Of a stretch of 64,000 bases of DNA, positions 1 through 11,100 are shown piece by piece (position 1 is the stretch's first letter; every line of letters begins with the position of its first letter). This stretch comes from Nissolia schottii (lineage: Eukaryota; Streptophyta; Magnoliopsida; Fabales; Fabaceae): assembly GCA_003254905.1 (NCBI GenBank), contig QANU01103327.1, forward strand, positions 1 through 64,000, read 5' to 3'. Under the pieces are notes generated by a model. It saw only the letters and a program-made list of their open reading frames with translations, was not told the origin of the DNA and did no database searches. The position numbers were made by a program, and so were the translations under genes.

Positions 1-165
1 CACCGTGTCCCTAAACCTACCCGACCCAGGAGGATTGTGGGTCTGGCGGGTGCCCATACAAAATTTGTAATTTTTACCCGACCCGCCCACCAGACGTCGG
101 GTCGAGTTTGTAGCACGGGCGGGTCCTACCCGACCCGACCCGACCCGTGTTTACGCTAGTAGTTC
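1..165. repeat. CCCGACCC-rich repeat end, cut by the window edge
   Basis: The first 165 bases hold many degenerate copies of CCCGACCC and CGGGTCGGG-like words around a short AT-rich stretch, in both orientations. This composition is typical of plant non-autonomous repeats with CCCGACCCG subterminal runs. Only part is visible, so ends and target duplication cannot be judged. The hAT-like element at 32.26 kb has a similar style (GGGCC/GGCCC words) but a different sequence. Confidence 0.45.
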
Positions 166-199
166 ACCTCGTGAGTCTTAAGCTGCCTTGAGGCGAACG

Positions 200-1070
200 C
201 CACCACCTACCTATTCTGCATGAGTACACACCCCAGCCTTGTGCCTGATGCATTGCAGAAAACTTCATACGATACTTGAGGGTTTGGCAGGATGAATACA
301 TAAGCAGCTGTCAGTTTCTCTTTCCGCTCGCAAAAACTCTTTTCACACTCCGGCGACCATGCAAGTTGTGCTGCCTTCCTGGTCAACTTGGTGAGCGGCA
401 ATGCAATCTGTGAAAACCCTTGATGAATCTTCAGTAGTAACCATCAAATCCCAAGAAACTTCAAATCTCTGTGATCGAGCTAGGTCTCAATCAAAAGATC
501 TTGTTCATGTCACCCATGAAGATAACATGAGCATTGGTCACTCCAAAGGACATCACCGTGAACTCGTAATGACCGTAGCGAGACCGAAAGGCCATCTTAG
601 GGATATACTCATCCTTTACGCGAATCTCTTGTTTCGCGTCCACCTCCAAAGATGCTAAAAGGATGTATTTCTGACTATCAAGGCAGCAACAGTACAAGGT
701 GACGAATTCTACTCTAGGGGTCAGCGTGTTTATGGCTATTGAGTGAAAGGTCACCAATTTCTTGGCATAATCTAGGACAACTTGGTTGGCACGAAGTCAA
801 TCTATCACTAAGATTACGTCTAGGCCAACTAACGGGAGACATATCAAATAAGCCGAAAACATCCTATCCTACAGCTGAAATGGGCACTTAGGACATACAA
901 GTATTGACAGGCGGTGCGGTAGATTTAGACACGTTCAACGCATATGGTAATGATACGGGAGATAAGCTTAGGTCTCTAACATTCACATGTGATATAAAGG
1001 AGTGTGACACTCCTGAATCGTAAAGTATAGTCAAGGTTTTACCCTTCATTACACACTTATGTAATTTCAG
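200..1070 (-). mobile_element. Ty3/gypsy retrotransposon pol fossil
   Basis: Reading the minus strand from high to low coordinates, weak matches follow in the order of Ty3/gypsy pol: an aspartic-protease-like stretch with a DSG and SFIS motif (about 1050-900), a reverse-transcriptase stretch with the RYGHYEF word (about 760-490), and an RNase H-proximal stretch with PLTKLTRK and FCNAS (about 400-207). No LTRs, gag or integrase are visible. The copy is old, truncated at both sides and broken many times. Confidence 0.8.
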
Positions 1071-1499
1071 AGGAGGAAAAAAAAAAACAATACCCAATTT
1101 CAGGGAAAAAATATAAAAAAAGACAAGCACTTTCCAAAACAAAACTTGATTTGCAATGGCAAAAACTCACTGCCTACCTTGCCTGACTATGTATTCAATA
1201 TATAGATAAAATTACAAAGTTCATTGGCAGAAATCTAGGCTAATTTCTAGGAGTCCTTAGGTTATTTCTGTCTAGGCTAATTTATAGGGATTGCTAGGTT
1301 GATTCTAATTTATTTAAGAAAATACAATATATGCAATAACAACTATACATAATATAGAAATTATATACAGTAATACTTTGTCCATCATATCTTGTGTACA
1401 TATTCATCAATATCTCCTTAAATGCAACATGCCAATAATTTTCTCTACTTCTGAATGCGCAATGCGTTTTTTTAATTTCAACAAGTGAAAACAATATTC

Positions 1500-3155
1500 A
1501 TTTCAAGACCAAATCTTTATTCATAAGATCTGAATGTACTGTTCCAGATAACATGTTATTTTGCACATACCTGCAACCATTATAAGCATTAACTATGATG
1601 TATCAAAATCAAATGAATCTCCATGAGTCCATGAGGTTGAACACACATAAAAGCTTTCTCTGTTATTTTCCACATTGATTGTAGGTCATAGTTTTTTCTT
1701 AGCGTGGGATCAATAATGCCTTGTATATCTCCACTCTCAATGTGTAATTTAGCCTGCAAAACATTCGATAAATGCAACCTAAATTTAGGTACATAAATAT
1801 AATTCAACATCATATAGAAGTTATTCGCATCTGTGTAGTTCAGTAAAAGAATAGACGCACCAAACAAATTATATGTCTTCTCTTACTGCCTATATAAATT
1901 TATTCCACACATTGTAAAATTAAAATATTGTACAAACTATTTCAAAGAAAATACAAAAGCATCTTAGAGTTATAAGGTTCCATTAAGATCCAAAGTCCAA
2001 AATTCAATGTCTGCAGAGAAATCAAAACTCACCCACCGAACTATGTTTCGGCAATTAGCACCAAAGCTGTCATTTGATATTTGCTTCTTGACCAGATATG
2101 AGTTCAAGAAGAATTACATCAAAACTATAAATATCACTCTTGTCAGTTAGCTGCTGAGAAATATAGTACCTGTTATGGGGAAGATATAATGTTAAGCTTT
2201 GGTAACCAAAGCTGCAGAGCATGGACAATTGTTTAAGGAAACACACAAAATCACGAAAAATGGATTAAGGCCTTACTCAGGATCCAGATATCCTAGTGTC
2301 CCCCCAACTATGCTAGAAACATGGGAGACTCCATCAACAGCAAGTTTGGAAAGACCAAAATCTCTGTGTATGACAGCAGGAACACATCCTGTGTGAAGAT
2401 ATTCAATCCCTGAACAAGCATGAGAAAAATACAATCAATACATTGTGGTCTATATATAATATAGGCAAAGGGGTTCAATCAGAGAACATTTTAAATGATG
2501 AAATTAGGGCTGTGAACCTTTGGCAGCATCTTCTGCAATCTCAAGGTGCTTAATCCAATTTATGCACCGTCCATGTGTTAATGGGCCTACAAGAAGGTTA
2601 GGCATAATTGAGCATATAGATTTCTGCTTCTTGATTTAAATCATGAAGGCTTACCATAAAGATGTTCTTTGAGCCTCCCATTATGCATGTACTCATAAAT
2701 AAGTATACTATTCCCTTCTTCACGACAATACCCAAGAAGCTGTACCAAGTTTCTGTGATGGATTCTTGAAAGAAGAGTCACCTGCATCAAACAAAAATAT
2801 ACCTACAATGTGAATAAATGTTCAATGCCAAATGGCCGACAGAATTTATTAAGAACGTCAGAAACTAGATTTATCTCTTTTAAGCTTCATTTAGAAACCA
2901 AATGAGGAGGGAAAGAAATGTTAGAATACTGAAAGAGGTTTATAAAAAGGTTACCTCATTGGAGAACTCTCGTTTTCCTTGATATGAATTACCGGTTAGA
3001 ACTTTAACTGCTATCTCTTTCCCTTCTTGTAGTTTCCCATGGTAAACAACTCCAAAGCCTCCCAAACCAATTTTTCTCTCGAAGTTACTTGTAGAATTTT
3101 CAATTTCAGAATAACTGAAGCAGTGAGCAGCATCTGCAGGTCCTTCGCCCTTGGT
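1500..3155 (-). pseudogene. LRR receptor-like kinase pseudogene (At1g67720/At2g37050 type), kinase exons plus a displaced LRR exon
   Basis: Six kinase exons can be read on the minus strand: 3153-2955 (AHCFSYSEIE, glycine loop GLGGFGVVY, AVKVL lysine), 2781-2655 (HHRNLVQLLGYC), 2586-2518 (INWIKHLEIAEDAAK), 2409-2277 ([17 protein letters not shown]), 2169-2033 (YYISQQLTDKSD) and 1753 to about 1600 (AKLHIESGDIQGIIDP). Exon junctions have GT and AG ends. These match the plasma-membrane LRR kinases with a malectin-like ectodomain. The gene is dead: exon 2409-2277 jumps from HRD directly to FGLSK, so the catalytic-loop asparagine and the aspartate of DFG are missing; exon 2169-2033 carries an extra A near 2080 that shifts frame inside GQEA-ISNDSFG; the last kinase exon loses its family ending after CVQPHG. 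An LRR exon (about 1570-1501, YVQNNMLSGTV) lies downstream of the kinase, where it does not belong. The ectodomain and membrane exons are absent upstream. Confidence 0.88.
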
Positions 3156-3914
3156 AATAATGTAAAGATTCACCATCATAAAACATGTGAAGATTCATTT
3201 AGATCCTATTAGGATCTACAAGCCCCTGCGGGTTCCAAGAACCAAATAACCTTCATACAAGAAGGATTGTTTATCATAAACTAATGCTTAACCACAGTTT
3301 CAATTTGGCATTAAAATCCGCATTCAATCACTGTCAATTAAGTTACATATATCTTGCTAGCTACAAATGTAAAACCTCTAAAAACAAGATTTATTGAATG
3401 TTCCACCACACACCCTGGCACAGAAAACAATTAAACATTGATTTGATATTGGAATTCTAAGCACCTAATTCATGTAGCTAGAGCCATCCAAGTAAAACTG
3501 AAAACACACGAATCAACAACATCAAAGCTGAATTTCAGTGTTCTATTATTTTGTTTATGCATGGATGACGCCACAAGATTTCCATGGTAAAGTGGAAAAA
3601 GATTTAAGAACTGAGAGAAAATAACTTCCCAAGAAATTTCCAAGAAGAAAAAAAAAAGAACTCTTTAGGGAACATTTTGGACCCAAAAAAAAGAGGAGAT
3701 AAACAGGGACAAGAAGTAGTAATAATATGAACAAACCAAGAAAACCAATGCCAGAGAAAACAGCAAACGTTTCAGAGCATAGAAGAAACACTAAAACAAT
3801 AAATCATTTTCAGTTCGAAAATCGGTGCTAAAGCAGAAAAAAGACTCAATCTTTCGTAGAAACCAATCCAAGAAAAAGAAAATGGTCTTTGAAGTAAGCA
3901 ACAAAGAAAAAACG

Positions 3915-3992
3915 AGCAGAGAAGAAGGAGAAGAAGAAGAAGAAGGGTAGTTACTTNCCGAGAAGAAGGAGAAGAAGAAGAAGGGTAGTTAC
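3915..3992. repeat. GAA-rich microsatellite duplicated around an N
   Basis: A GAAGAAGGAGAAGAAG-type tract followed by GGGTAGTTACTT occurs twice, on either side of a single N at 3957. The two copies differ only in the number of GAA units. This looks like an unmerged contig overlap and not biology. Confidence 0.75.
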
Positions 3993-4060
3993 TTGGCATC
4001 GGGGCTGAGGAGAGAGGCAAGAGGAGTAGCACAGGAAGAAGGGAAGCCTACCCTCCATTT
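3985..4060 (-). pseudogene. possible first exon (signal-peptide-like) of the decayed kinase
   Basis: On the minus strand a leucine-rich stretch (LLLLPLSSAPMP) ends at a GTAACT donor-like site near 3996, in the place where the related kinases have a signal-peptide exon ending in a met-pro codon pair. The frame begins at a GTG rather than ATG and has a stop just upstream. The malectin-like and LRR exons that should follow are missing, and the kinase exons come next. The match rests on a short, low-complexity stretch, so this is a weak call. Confidence 0.3.
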
Positions 4061-4339
4061 TTCTTCTCTGTTAAGCTTTACTGTTTGAAGAAAGAAAGAA
4101 AGTGGCTCGAACTCAGCAGAGAGAGCCAACATTATAATGCAGGCACATGGGAGACACAACATTAGTATTCATATAAAGACGACAAAAAAATAAGGGTAGC
4201 ATACGAAAATCACAATTTTACAAAAAAGAAAAGCAAAAAAGAAACAACTGGGAAGCATAGAAATTGAAGCAGAGCATAGAAAGAGCATTCTACAATTTCA
4301 AACATGAATTGGGGAAAACATGAAAGGGGAATTGGTGAG

Positions 4340-4462
4340 ATAAAGGGTACCTGAGATTGGAAGATGAAGAAGATAACTGAATTGAGAGTGAGTCGGTGGG
4401 GAATGGGAAGTGATTGGTGGGAGTGATGGGAGCGGGGCTGAATATATAGAGAGAGAGAGGTG
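4340..4462 (-). promoter_or_regulatory. remnant promoter and 5' untranslated exon upstream of the decayed kinase
   Basis: The minus strand shows a CT-rich run (CTCTCTCTCTATATATTCAG, 4459-4440) with a TATATA core, then a pyrimidine-rich untranslated stretch ending CAATCTCAG at a GTACCC donor near 4350. This arrangement is usual for a plant 5' UTR exon. It would serve the kinase pseudogene; no other gene starts here. Confidence 0.35.
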
Positions 4463-4559
4463 AACTGTGAACCGTGGCCACTTTCTGATTTTATTACAAT
4501 TTATCACAAATAGACAAGGGGTAGTTAGAATACTTGCTGTGCAAGTCAACTCTTGTTAA

Positions 4560-6050
4560 ATGTTAATTAACCAATTCTGTTACAGAGGTTGCTATTTCTA
4601 TACAAAGGTTTGGCTATTCCTAACAAACTCCTCTATATATATCTAGCTAAGGGTTCATTCATTAAAACACAAGTTTATGCACCATTAATGAAAGATTCAG
4701 TTAATGTTTTCTCCATTTTCGATTCTCTATCTTTTCTGCTATTTTTCCTTCATCTGTTACACAAAGCAGATTTCTGCTGTTGCTGTTTCATGATCCATGG
4801 TTCCATAATTTTGGAATCTAACATGGTATCAATCGCGAATCACTTCTCGCTTCCGCTCCAATGATTCAATCCCAGGTTCTTCAATTGTTCCCAATTGGAT
4901 TTGAATCATTCCCTTTCTGCTTCCCCTCATTCCTTCCTTCCTTGCTTGTGCATAATCATTCCTCACTTTCCTAATCATACGTTCTTTTCTCGCCGTCATT
5001 TCTTTGATGTCCTTTTTAACAAATACACATCAATTAATAAAATAATTAATTCGTGAATATTTAAAAAAAAATATAAATGTTTAAATTAAATTACTCTTTA
5101 ATTAGTGAGATATATTGTTATGAAAAATTATAATGCAATTAATGTAATAATAGAAAGTTGATAATAAATAAGAGTATAGTTGAAAAGACAATTATCAATA
5201 CTTTCTTAATATAACTAAATGACAATCAATATATCCCTGCGCGCGCTCTCTCTAAGCGGTTACTTTTTTTAATACTTAAAATAAGGTTTATTGGTGGAAT
5301 TAAATTATCATCCAATTAAATATTAACAAATAAGTAAAAAAAATTAATTTTTTTATTTATTATTTAAAACATTATGCATATAATTTTTATGTTTATTTTA
5401 TTAAAAAATTTACATTGTCATCTACGTAAATTTTTTAATATATATAAATTTTAAATGATTAAAAAAATTATTTATTTACATTAATATAATAAATTTAATT
5501 AATTAAAAATAAAAAAATTATATTATTATCAAACAAAAATTAAACTCATAATTTAATTGATATTAAAAAAAATTGTGTTATCAACATATAATAATTGAAA
5601 TCGTGACACAAAAAATGAAAGTGCAGGGTAGGGTGACACTGGCAAAATAAAATAAAAACAACCAATATACCTGATCTATCTCAATCGGTTACTTTTATTG
5701 TGTAAATCATAAAGAAATTAATTTTGAATGGTAGTGAGGGGAATTTTTGCAGAGAGTGCATGTGCGGGGCGTGGCATTGGCAGAGCCCACAGGCATATTG
5801 AGTAGAGTATGGCCGGAGTTTCAGGGCCTAGGGTGTGTGGGACCCTCTGCCTTTACTGAAAAAGGTTTTATGTGGGGGCCATGTAAAGTTTGCACTAAGA
5901 GACCATGACAACACAAAAAAAGACTTTGATAATTTCTTGGGGGTAAACGATCTTTACCATTTTACTAGTAGAAGTCTAGAACGGTCAATGTTTTTCTTCA
6001 ATAAATAGAAACAATTATTTTAACCCTTTATGAATAACTCCCTGACTATA
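4560..6050. other. intergenic, AT-rich, no gene seen
   Basis: Bases 5040-5620 are very AT-rich with runs of A and T and no repeat ends that I could pair. The open frames are short and unlike known proteins. Around 5700-5900 the sequence becomes less AT-rich but nothing is recognisable. Confidence 0.6.
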
Positions 6051-6059
6051 AATAAGAGT

Positions 6060-6430
6060 TTTTTTCCTGGGCAGTCCATTTGGATTTTCAGCAAGTGATT
6101 CTTGAACTAGCTTCCCAATGTGTTGCTAATTTCATTTAGTGTTCCTCTGAATCCTAGCCACCCTTACTCTTTGTTTGGAAAAGCTATTACTGTTGTTCTA
6201 AATGTGGACTTGATGGTTCACTCTCGTCATGTTTTTAGGAAAACAAATTTTTGTGCTTATGTTTTGGCTAGGCATAACCATGGTTTATCTTTAGATTTCT
6301 ATACTTTTGATGTTGTTCCACATTTACTTTTTCTTGTTTTTTTAGCGAATTGGGCTAGTACTCATTCTGTGTAGTGAAATTGTAATCTTTCAATTTGGGC
6401 GTTGTTAATCTCATTGTTTTTTTTTTTAAT
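6060..6430 (+). mobile_element. LINE 3' fragment, RNase H C-terminus
   Basis: The plus-strand frame from about 6117 to 6374 contains SRHVFRKTNFCAYVLARHNHG, the usual end of the RNase H-like (RVT_3) domain of plant non-LTR retrotransposons (family pattern: HV-R-N-CAD-LA). The segment before it fits the same domain but is degenerate. It is a 5'-truncated, inactive LINE copy; no poly(A) tail is obvious at 6430. Confidence 0.6.
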
Positions 6431-6649
6431 TTATTAGGGTTTGTTATTACTTGCCCTTTTTCGCTTTAGCTTTTAGACTTTTGAAGGAATCAGAAACATT
6501 ATATTTTTGGTTTCCTATGACAGGATACCTTAGCTCCATTGAAGATTTGAACATTATTTTTTCAATAAGCAAACTTTCTTAAGGTCTAAGTATGCCCATA
6601 ACCCATTGGAAAAATAAAAAAGTAAAAAAAGAAAGTAAACAAAAATTAT

Positions 6650-7060
6650 TATATTGAGAATCAAAAGAAGGGACTGGAGGTATACTAATTGTACCGAAGG
6701 GGTACAATTTGGATCATGGAGCTCCTTTGCGGGTTCGGGGTCGCCGAGACGGGTACCTGCAAGGACTTTGATGTTCAAGTCAGTGAAGACTCGAAACAAT
6801 AGGGGAATCAAGGGGGAAATGGGTTTTAGGCGTACCTGATGTGCTGCTTAAGTTTAAATACCTGAGCGGCGGTCGTGAATTCTGCTATCCCGGGGATCTT
6901 TCTGTTGAGTTGGCCTCCGAGGATTGTGGAGCTTTGTTCACCAGAGAGAGGATATTACGGGCTAAAAATCTCTCTGATCGTTGACAAGGTGATAACTTGA
7001 GTCGGGTTGATCTGCGGACCTTCAGGTTTAAGTTCTAGGTTGGGCCTTAATGGCCCAGTC
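6650..7060. repeat. GC-richer block, probable transposon-derived sequence
   Basis: The block is much less AT-rich than its neighbours and contains phrases such as GTACCTGCAAGGACTTTGATG and TTGGGCCTTAATGGCCCA that I associate with the terminal parts of plant dispersed repeats. I could not identify paired ends, an open frame or a family. No gene is supported here. Confidence 0.3.
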
Positions 7061-7128
7061 TATAACACTAATCAATCAATTAACTACCAAAAGTTTACTT
7101 CCTCGTAATACACAAACACAATAAAAAC

Positions 7129-7240
7129 AAGGCGTTGACTGCCATGCTCCCAATAATCTTGGTCCCAACATTATAGGGAGCATGATCACTAGTACATTAC
7201 ACTCGCAAAATTAAATAGAGAACATGACAGGCAACGCCTT
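7129..7240. repeat. 112-bp imperfect inverted repeat (hairpin)
   Basis: Arm 7129-7151 (AAGGCGTTGACTGCCATG, then CTCCC) pairs with 7218-7240, whose reverse complement begins AAGGCGTTGCCTGTCATG; about 19 of 23 positions match. A second, inner partner of the left arm, GGGAGCATG at 7176-7184, pairs with CATGCTCCC. It could be a small foldback element or a microRNA-like precursor; I do not recognise a known microRNA in it. Confidence 0.55.
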
Positions 7241-8148
7241 TTATTTTGCGTTTTTATTTTTTATGTTTATGACTTAACTACATGGAAGCAAGTTGTTACT
7301 CTTGATTGATAGGTGCAATAAAGATGACAAAGTTTATCAATATATCAAATTACCTGTAATGCATTACAATAAAGTTTAGCCAAACTTTAAAAACGACCAG
7401 TTCGCAGATTTTTTGACGACTAACCCCCTAACTTTCAATGGAGTCCTAGACTTTGACAAGGCAAAATGATAGATTCAAGATGTAGAGAGTGATCAATTAT
7501 AATATGTGTGGCCTTGTAATTAAATGATTTTTTTATATATACTAAACAAATATAATCTAGTCACTTAAAATTTTTAAAAAAAAATGTAGTTGACTTCATT
7601 TTAAAAAGACAATTTTATATTGGTGATCTTAGAATTAAGTAAATTTCTCGACTATCACACAAATAAAATCACATTACATTACATATAAAATACATTTAAT
7701 CACATTCATAAAATAAAATATGACTAAATTGATAAATTATTACAAATGCATCGTCACACGTGGGGGTTTAGATCACAGTGCCTCACCCTCCCAAAGCTAG
7801 AGGGTGCATGTGAGGTGTGAGCCAATGCCAATGTATAAAACGAGTTGTTTGCATTTCTCTTCTACCAGTTTTATGTTCCGAAAACAGTACACTGACATTC
7901 ATCACTACCACCAGAATACATCTCTACCAAGGTCAAACTTTCCACCAGAAACCCTTTTGCTTCATATAGTATGCCAATATAATCGCAGCGACATAACCGT
8001 TTTTATTTCATATAAATTACATCTCATACATAACCAGGTAGCCATATACCTCCTCAGTTAACATTATTAAGGTGCTAAATTATTCCAAGAAACAAAGCAT
8101 ACAAGCTAGAACAATGCTTTGGACTGGATAAGACACAACCACCAGCAT

Positions 8149-11100
8149 CTATTTGTCTGCAAATCTGATCAAGGCAAAATAAAATGGTCATAATTAAATT
8201 CAAGATAAAAACAATTCCGCAAAATAGAGAGAAGTGAAGCAAGGTACACTCACCCAAGTTCTGAAAGCTTCAAGTGAGCTTCAGCATAATCATCAAAGAA
8301 AGCATCCTCATCCTAGATTAAAATTCGTAGAAAAAAATATTAATATTTAGACAATTCAATCGAAGTAGCACATTTGCGATGGATTTCAATCCTATCATGT
8401 TTGTTTTGAATATGACCATGTCATATTACGAAAGAGAGAGACAGAGAGCTCCACTTAAAAAGTGTTTATGTCTATCTCTATCCCAACATACATAGATGAG
8501 AGGATCCTAATTTGGGTTAGAAGGTGAAGAAAGGAGGAGTTGCAGAGACTCACGGCAGCATATTTTTCAACAAGAGGACGGAAAACTGGGTCACTTAGAA
8601 GAGCCTTGTCTGATGGCAGCTGGATCAAACCTTCTTTTTCTCCACTTAGAAGTTCTCTGTTTATATATGATCACAATTTCATGAGTAGCACTTTAGCAGG
8701 TCACTCCATTCATTGTTCATTTTCTTAATTTCATCGTCATTAATCTAAAGCAACTGCTCCCTCTTCTCAAATAAGCGTCTATTTTAAAATGCACACAAAA
8801 CTAAGGACAATACTACTCCCTCCGTTTCACAATATTTGTCACTTGGCAAATCCGGTACATTTTGAAATTAGTGTACATGGTCACCAATGATTTAAGAATA
8901 TACCAAATTTTCCTAGTAATAGATATTGTGAAACAACGGGAGTATTAAATAAGTTTTGATGTTAGAGTACACGGTACATTTTGAATTGTGAATGAACTTG
9001 AAAAGATGAAAGAGACCAACATTATGGAACGGAGGAAGTACTTTACAAAGTTACTCTCTCTTTCAGTCTCACTTATTATCTCTTACTTAATATTCTTAAT
9101 TATTTAATTAATAAGGGTAAAATTAGAAGAAGAAGAAATTAATACTCTCCATATTTTCTAAAATGACATAATTGTGTAAATTCATTTTTCGAGGTGGACA
9201 ATTATCTTTGATAAACAAGGGAGCATTATTTGCCAGTAAAATAAGAGATAATTACTCATGGGATAACAATGGCAAAAGATTAAGATTAGATAGAAGCACA
9301 AATAAATTCTAGTCAAATGTCCACCTGAGAGCAGTAAATAGTGGCAACTTCAGAAATAGCAGCAGTGACTTACTTGAAATAAGAGTTATCAAAAACAAGA
9401 GGGTTGGGCGTCCAAGGTCCCTCAAATCCAGAGCGCTCCTTGTGGCATCTCCCCTACAAGATGATTTCCATGCACACATTCATCACTATCACATAGTTTT
9501 ATATGCAATTCCAGTGCACCAAACGTGCAAAAATGCTTCAAAGAAACCAATAGAGGTTCAATTTTTCTGATCATACCAGTGTGTGACCACCAGATAAGGC
9601 AACTATGTCTTTATCAGACAAACCCATGGTGCCAAATACATCCCTCAAGTGGTCCGAACCTGTAAACGCAATGGTTTGTGATTAGATAGAGTAATATGAA
9701 ACTTTCACTGATTTCACGTAGAGTGATCAAGAAACTAACCTTTGGTTGCATCTGGTAAACGGCCTTCTGGAGGTGGTTCAGTTTTGTCCTGCAAACGGGA
9801 AAAAAAAAAAGTTGAGTTTGTAAAGGTTTAATCCTCATTATCTGAGAATGCGAACATGTTCAATTAAAGTTATCCACCAACCACAAATAAAAAACAGAAA
9901 TGGTAGTCATTCTCCACTATGCATTATCTATTAGTTACTGCTCTACATAATCATTTTGCTGAACCGTTCATGTATCTCTACCTAACAACTTAAGGTTTTG
10001 GGAGAGATGGTTCATGACATGATGATGTCAAAGCCTCTATGACAAGTGGTCAAGAGTTTAATTCTTGTGGCCCAAGTCTTCTAAATAAAAGAAGTTGAAT
10101 TTCAGCTCAAGGTAAGTGGACCTGTACTTTGTCCACGCTTTAAGCCCAACGAGCTCTTGCATGAGAGGGAGTTAGAAGTAAAATCATTCGTGTGCCTATT
10201 TCCAACACCGTAAGCTTCCGGGCACTGGTGTTTGAATAGGTTTTTGTATCTTTAACTATTGATGAAAGTCTGTGTAAGGATTAGGAAACCAATATATACA
10301 AATTACAAAGTCTATTCTTGTAGAAAAAGGATAGAGTAAAGCATGATAGCGCATCATGGATTTGGAAAGTCAGATACAAGTATCAAGATGAAGAATAAAG
10401 TCGTAGTCAACCTCACACACTACTTACTAATTATCCTAAGAGGAAGAAATTCATTTTAATATTGGAGAGAAAAATACAAATATGCATTCAGAATAACAAG
10501 ATTGAGATGCACATCATAGGACTATACATTGCTAAGGTTGCCAGTTTAGCTATGCTAAGTTGAATGTTAAGCCTTGCTTCATTGGTGTAACAGAAAAGGA
10601 GCACATCAGGACTTCTATTTATCAATGATGAAAACAACATTGAAAGATGATTGGGCTTGAGGATTATTCTTCTTTAAATCGGTTTAAACACCTAAGACCA
10701 TTAGGTCATAGTCCTGTTTGCGGCTAATCACACTACGAGAACTTCTAACAAACTTTTTTGTTAGAAGTTCAACAAAAGTATAACCAAATCACTGCAGTAA
10801 TAGCAAGAGGCATACTTTTATTTACATGCCAATAACAGACAACGAGACAAATAGCTATTATCTACAAGACTACAAAAAGACAGCACTGATTGCAACTTTC
10901 TAAATCTCAAGCAATCTACCTTGTTTTAAACAGTCAATTATGCAGTTCTCATTCTCTGATTCTGAGACATTGGTTTTAAATTACCCGTGTGCTAGATTAA
11001 AAAAATGCAGAATTAAAGGCGTGGTCCTAATTGTGGGACAAAGTATGTTTTTTCACTCATCAGAATTACATCTTGCTGAAACTGAAAATTGAAATGCATT

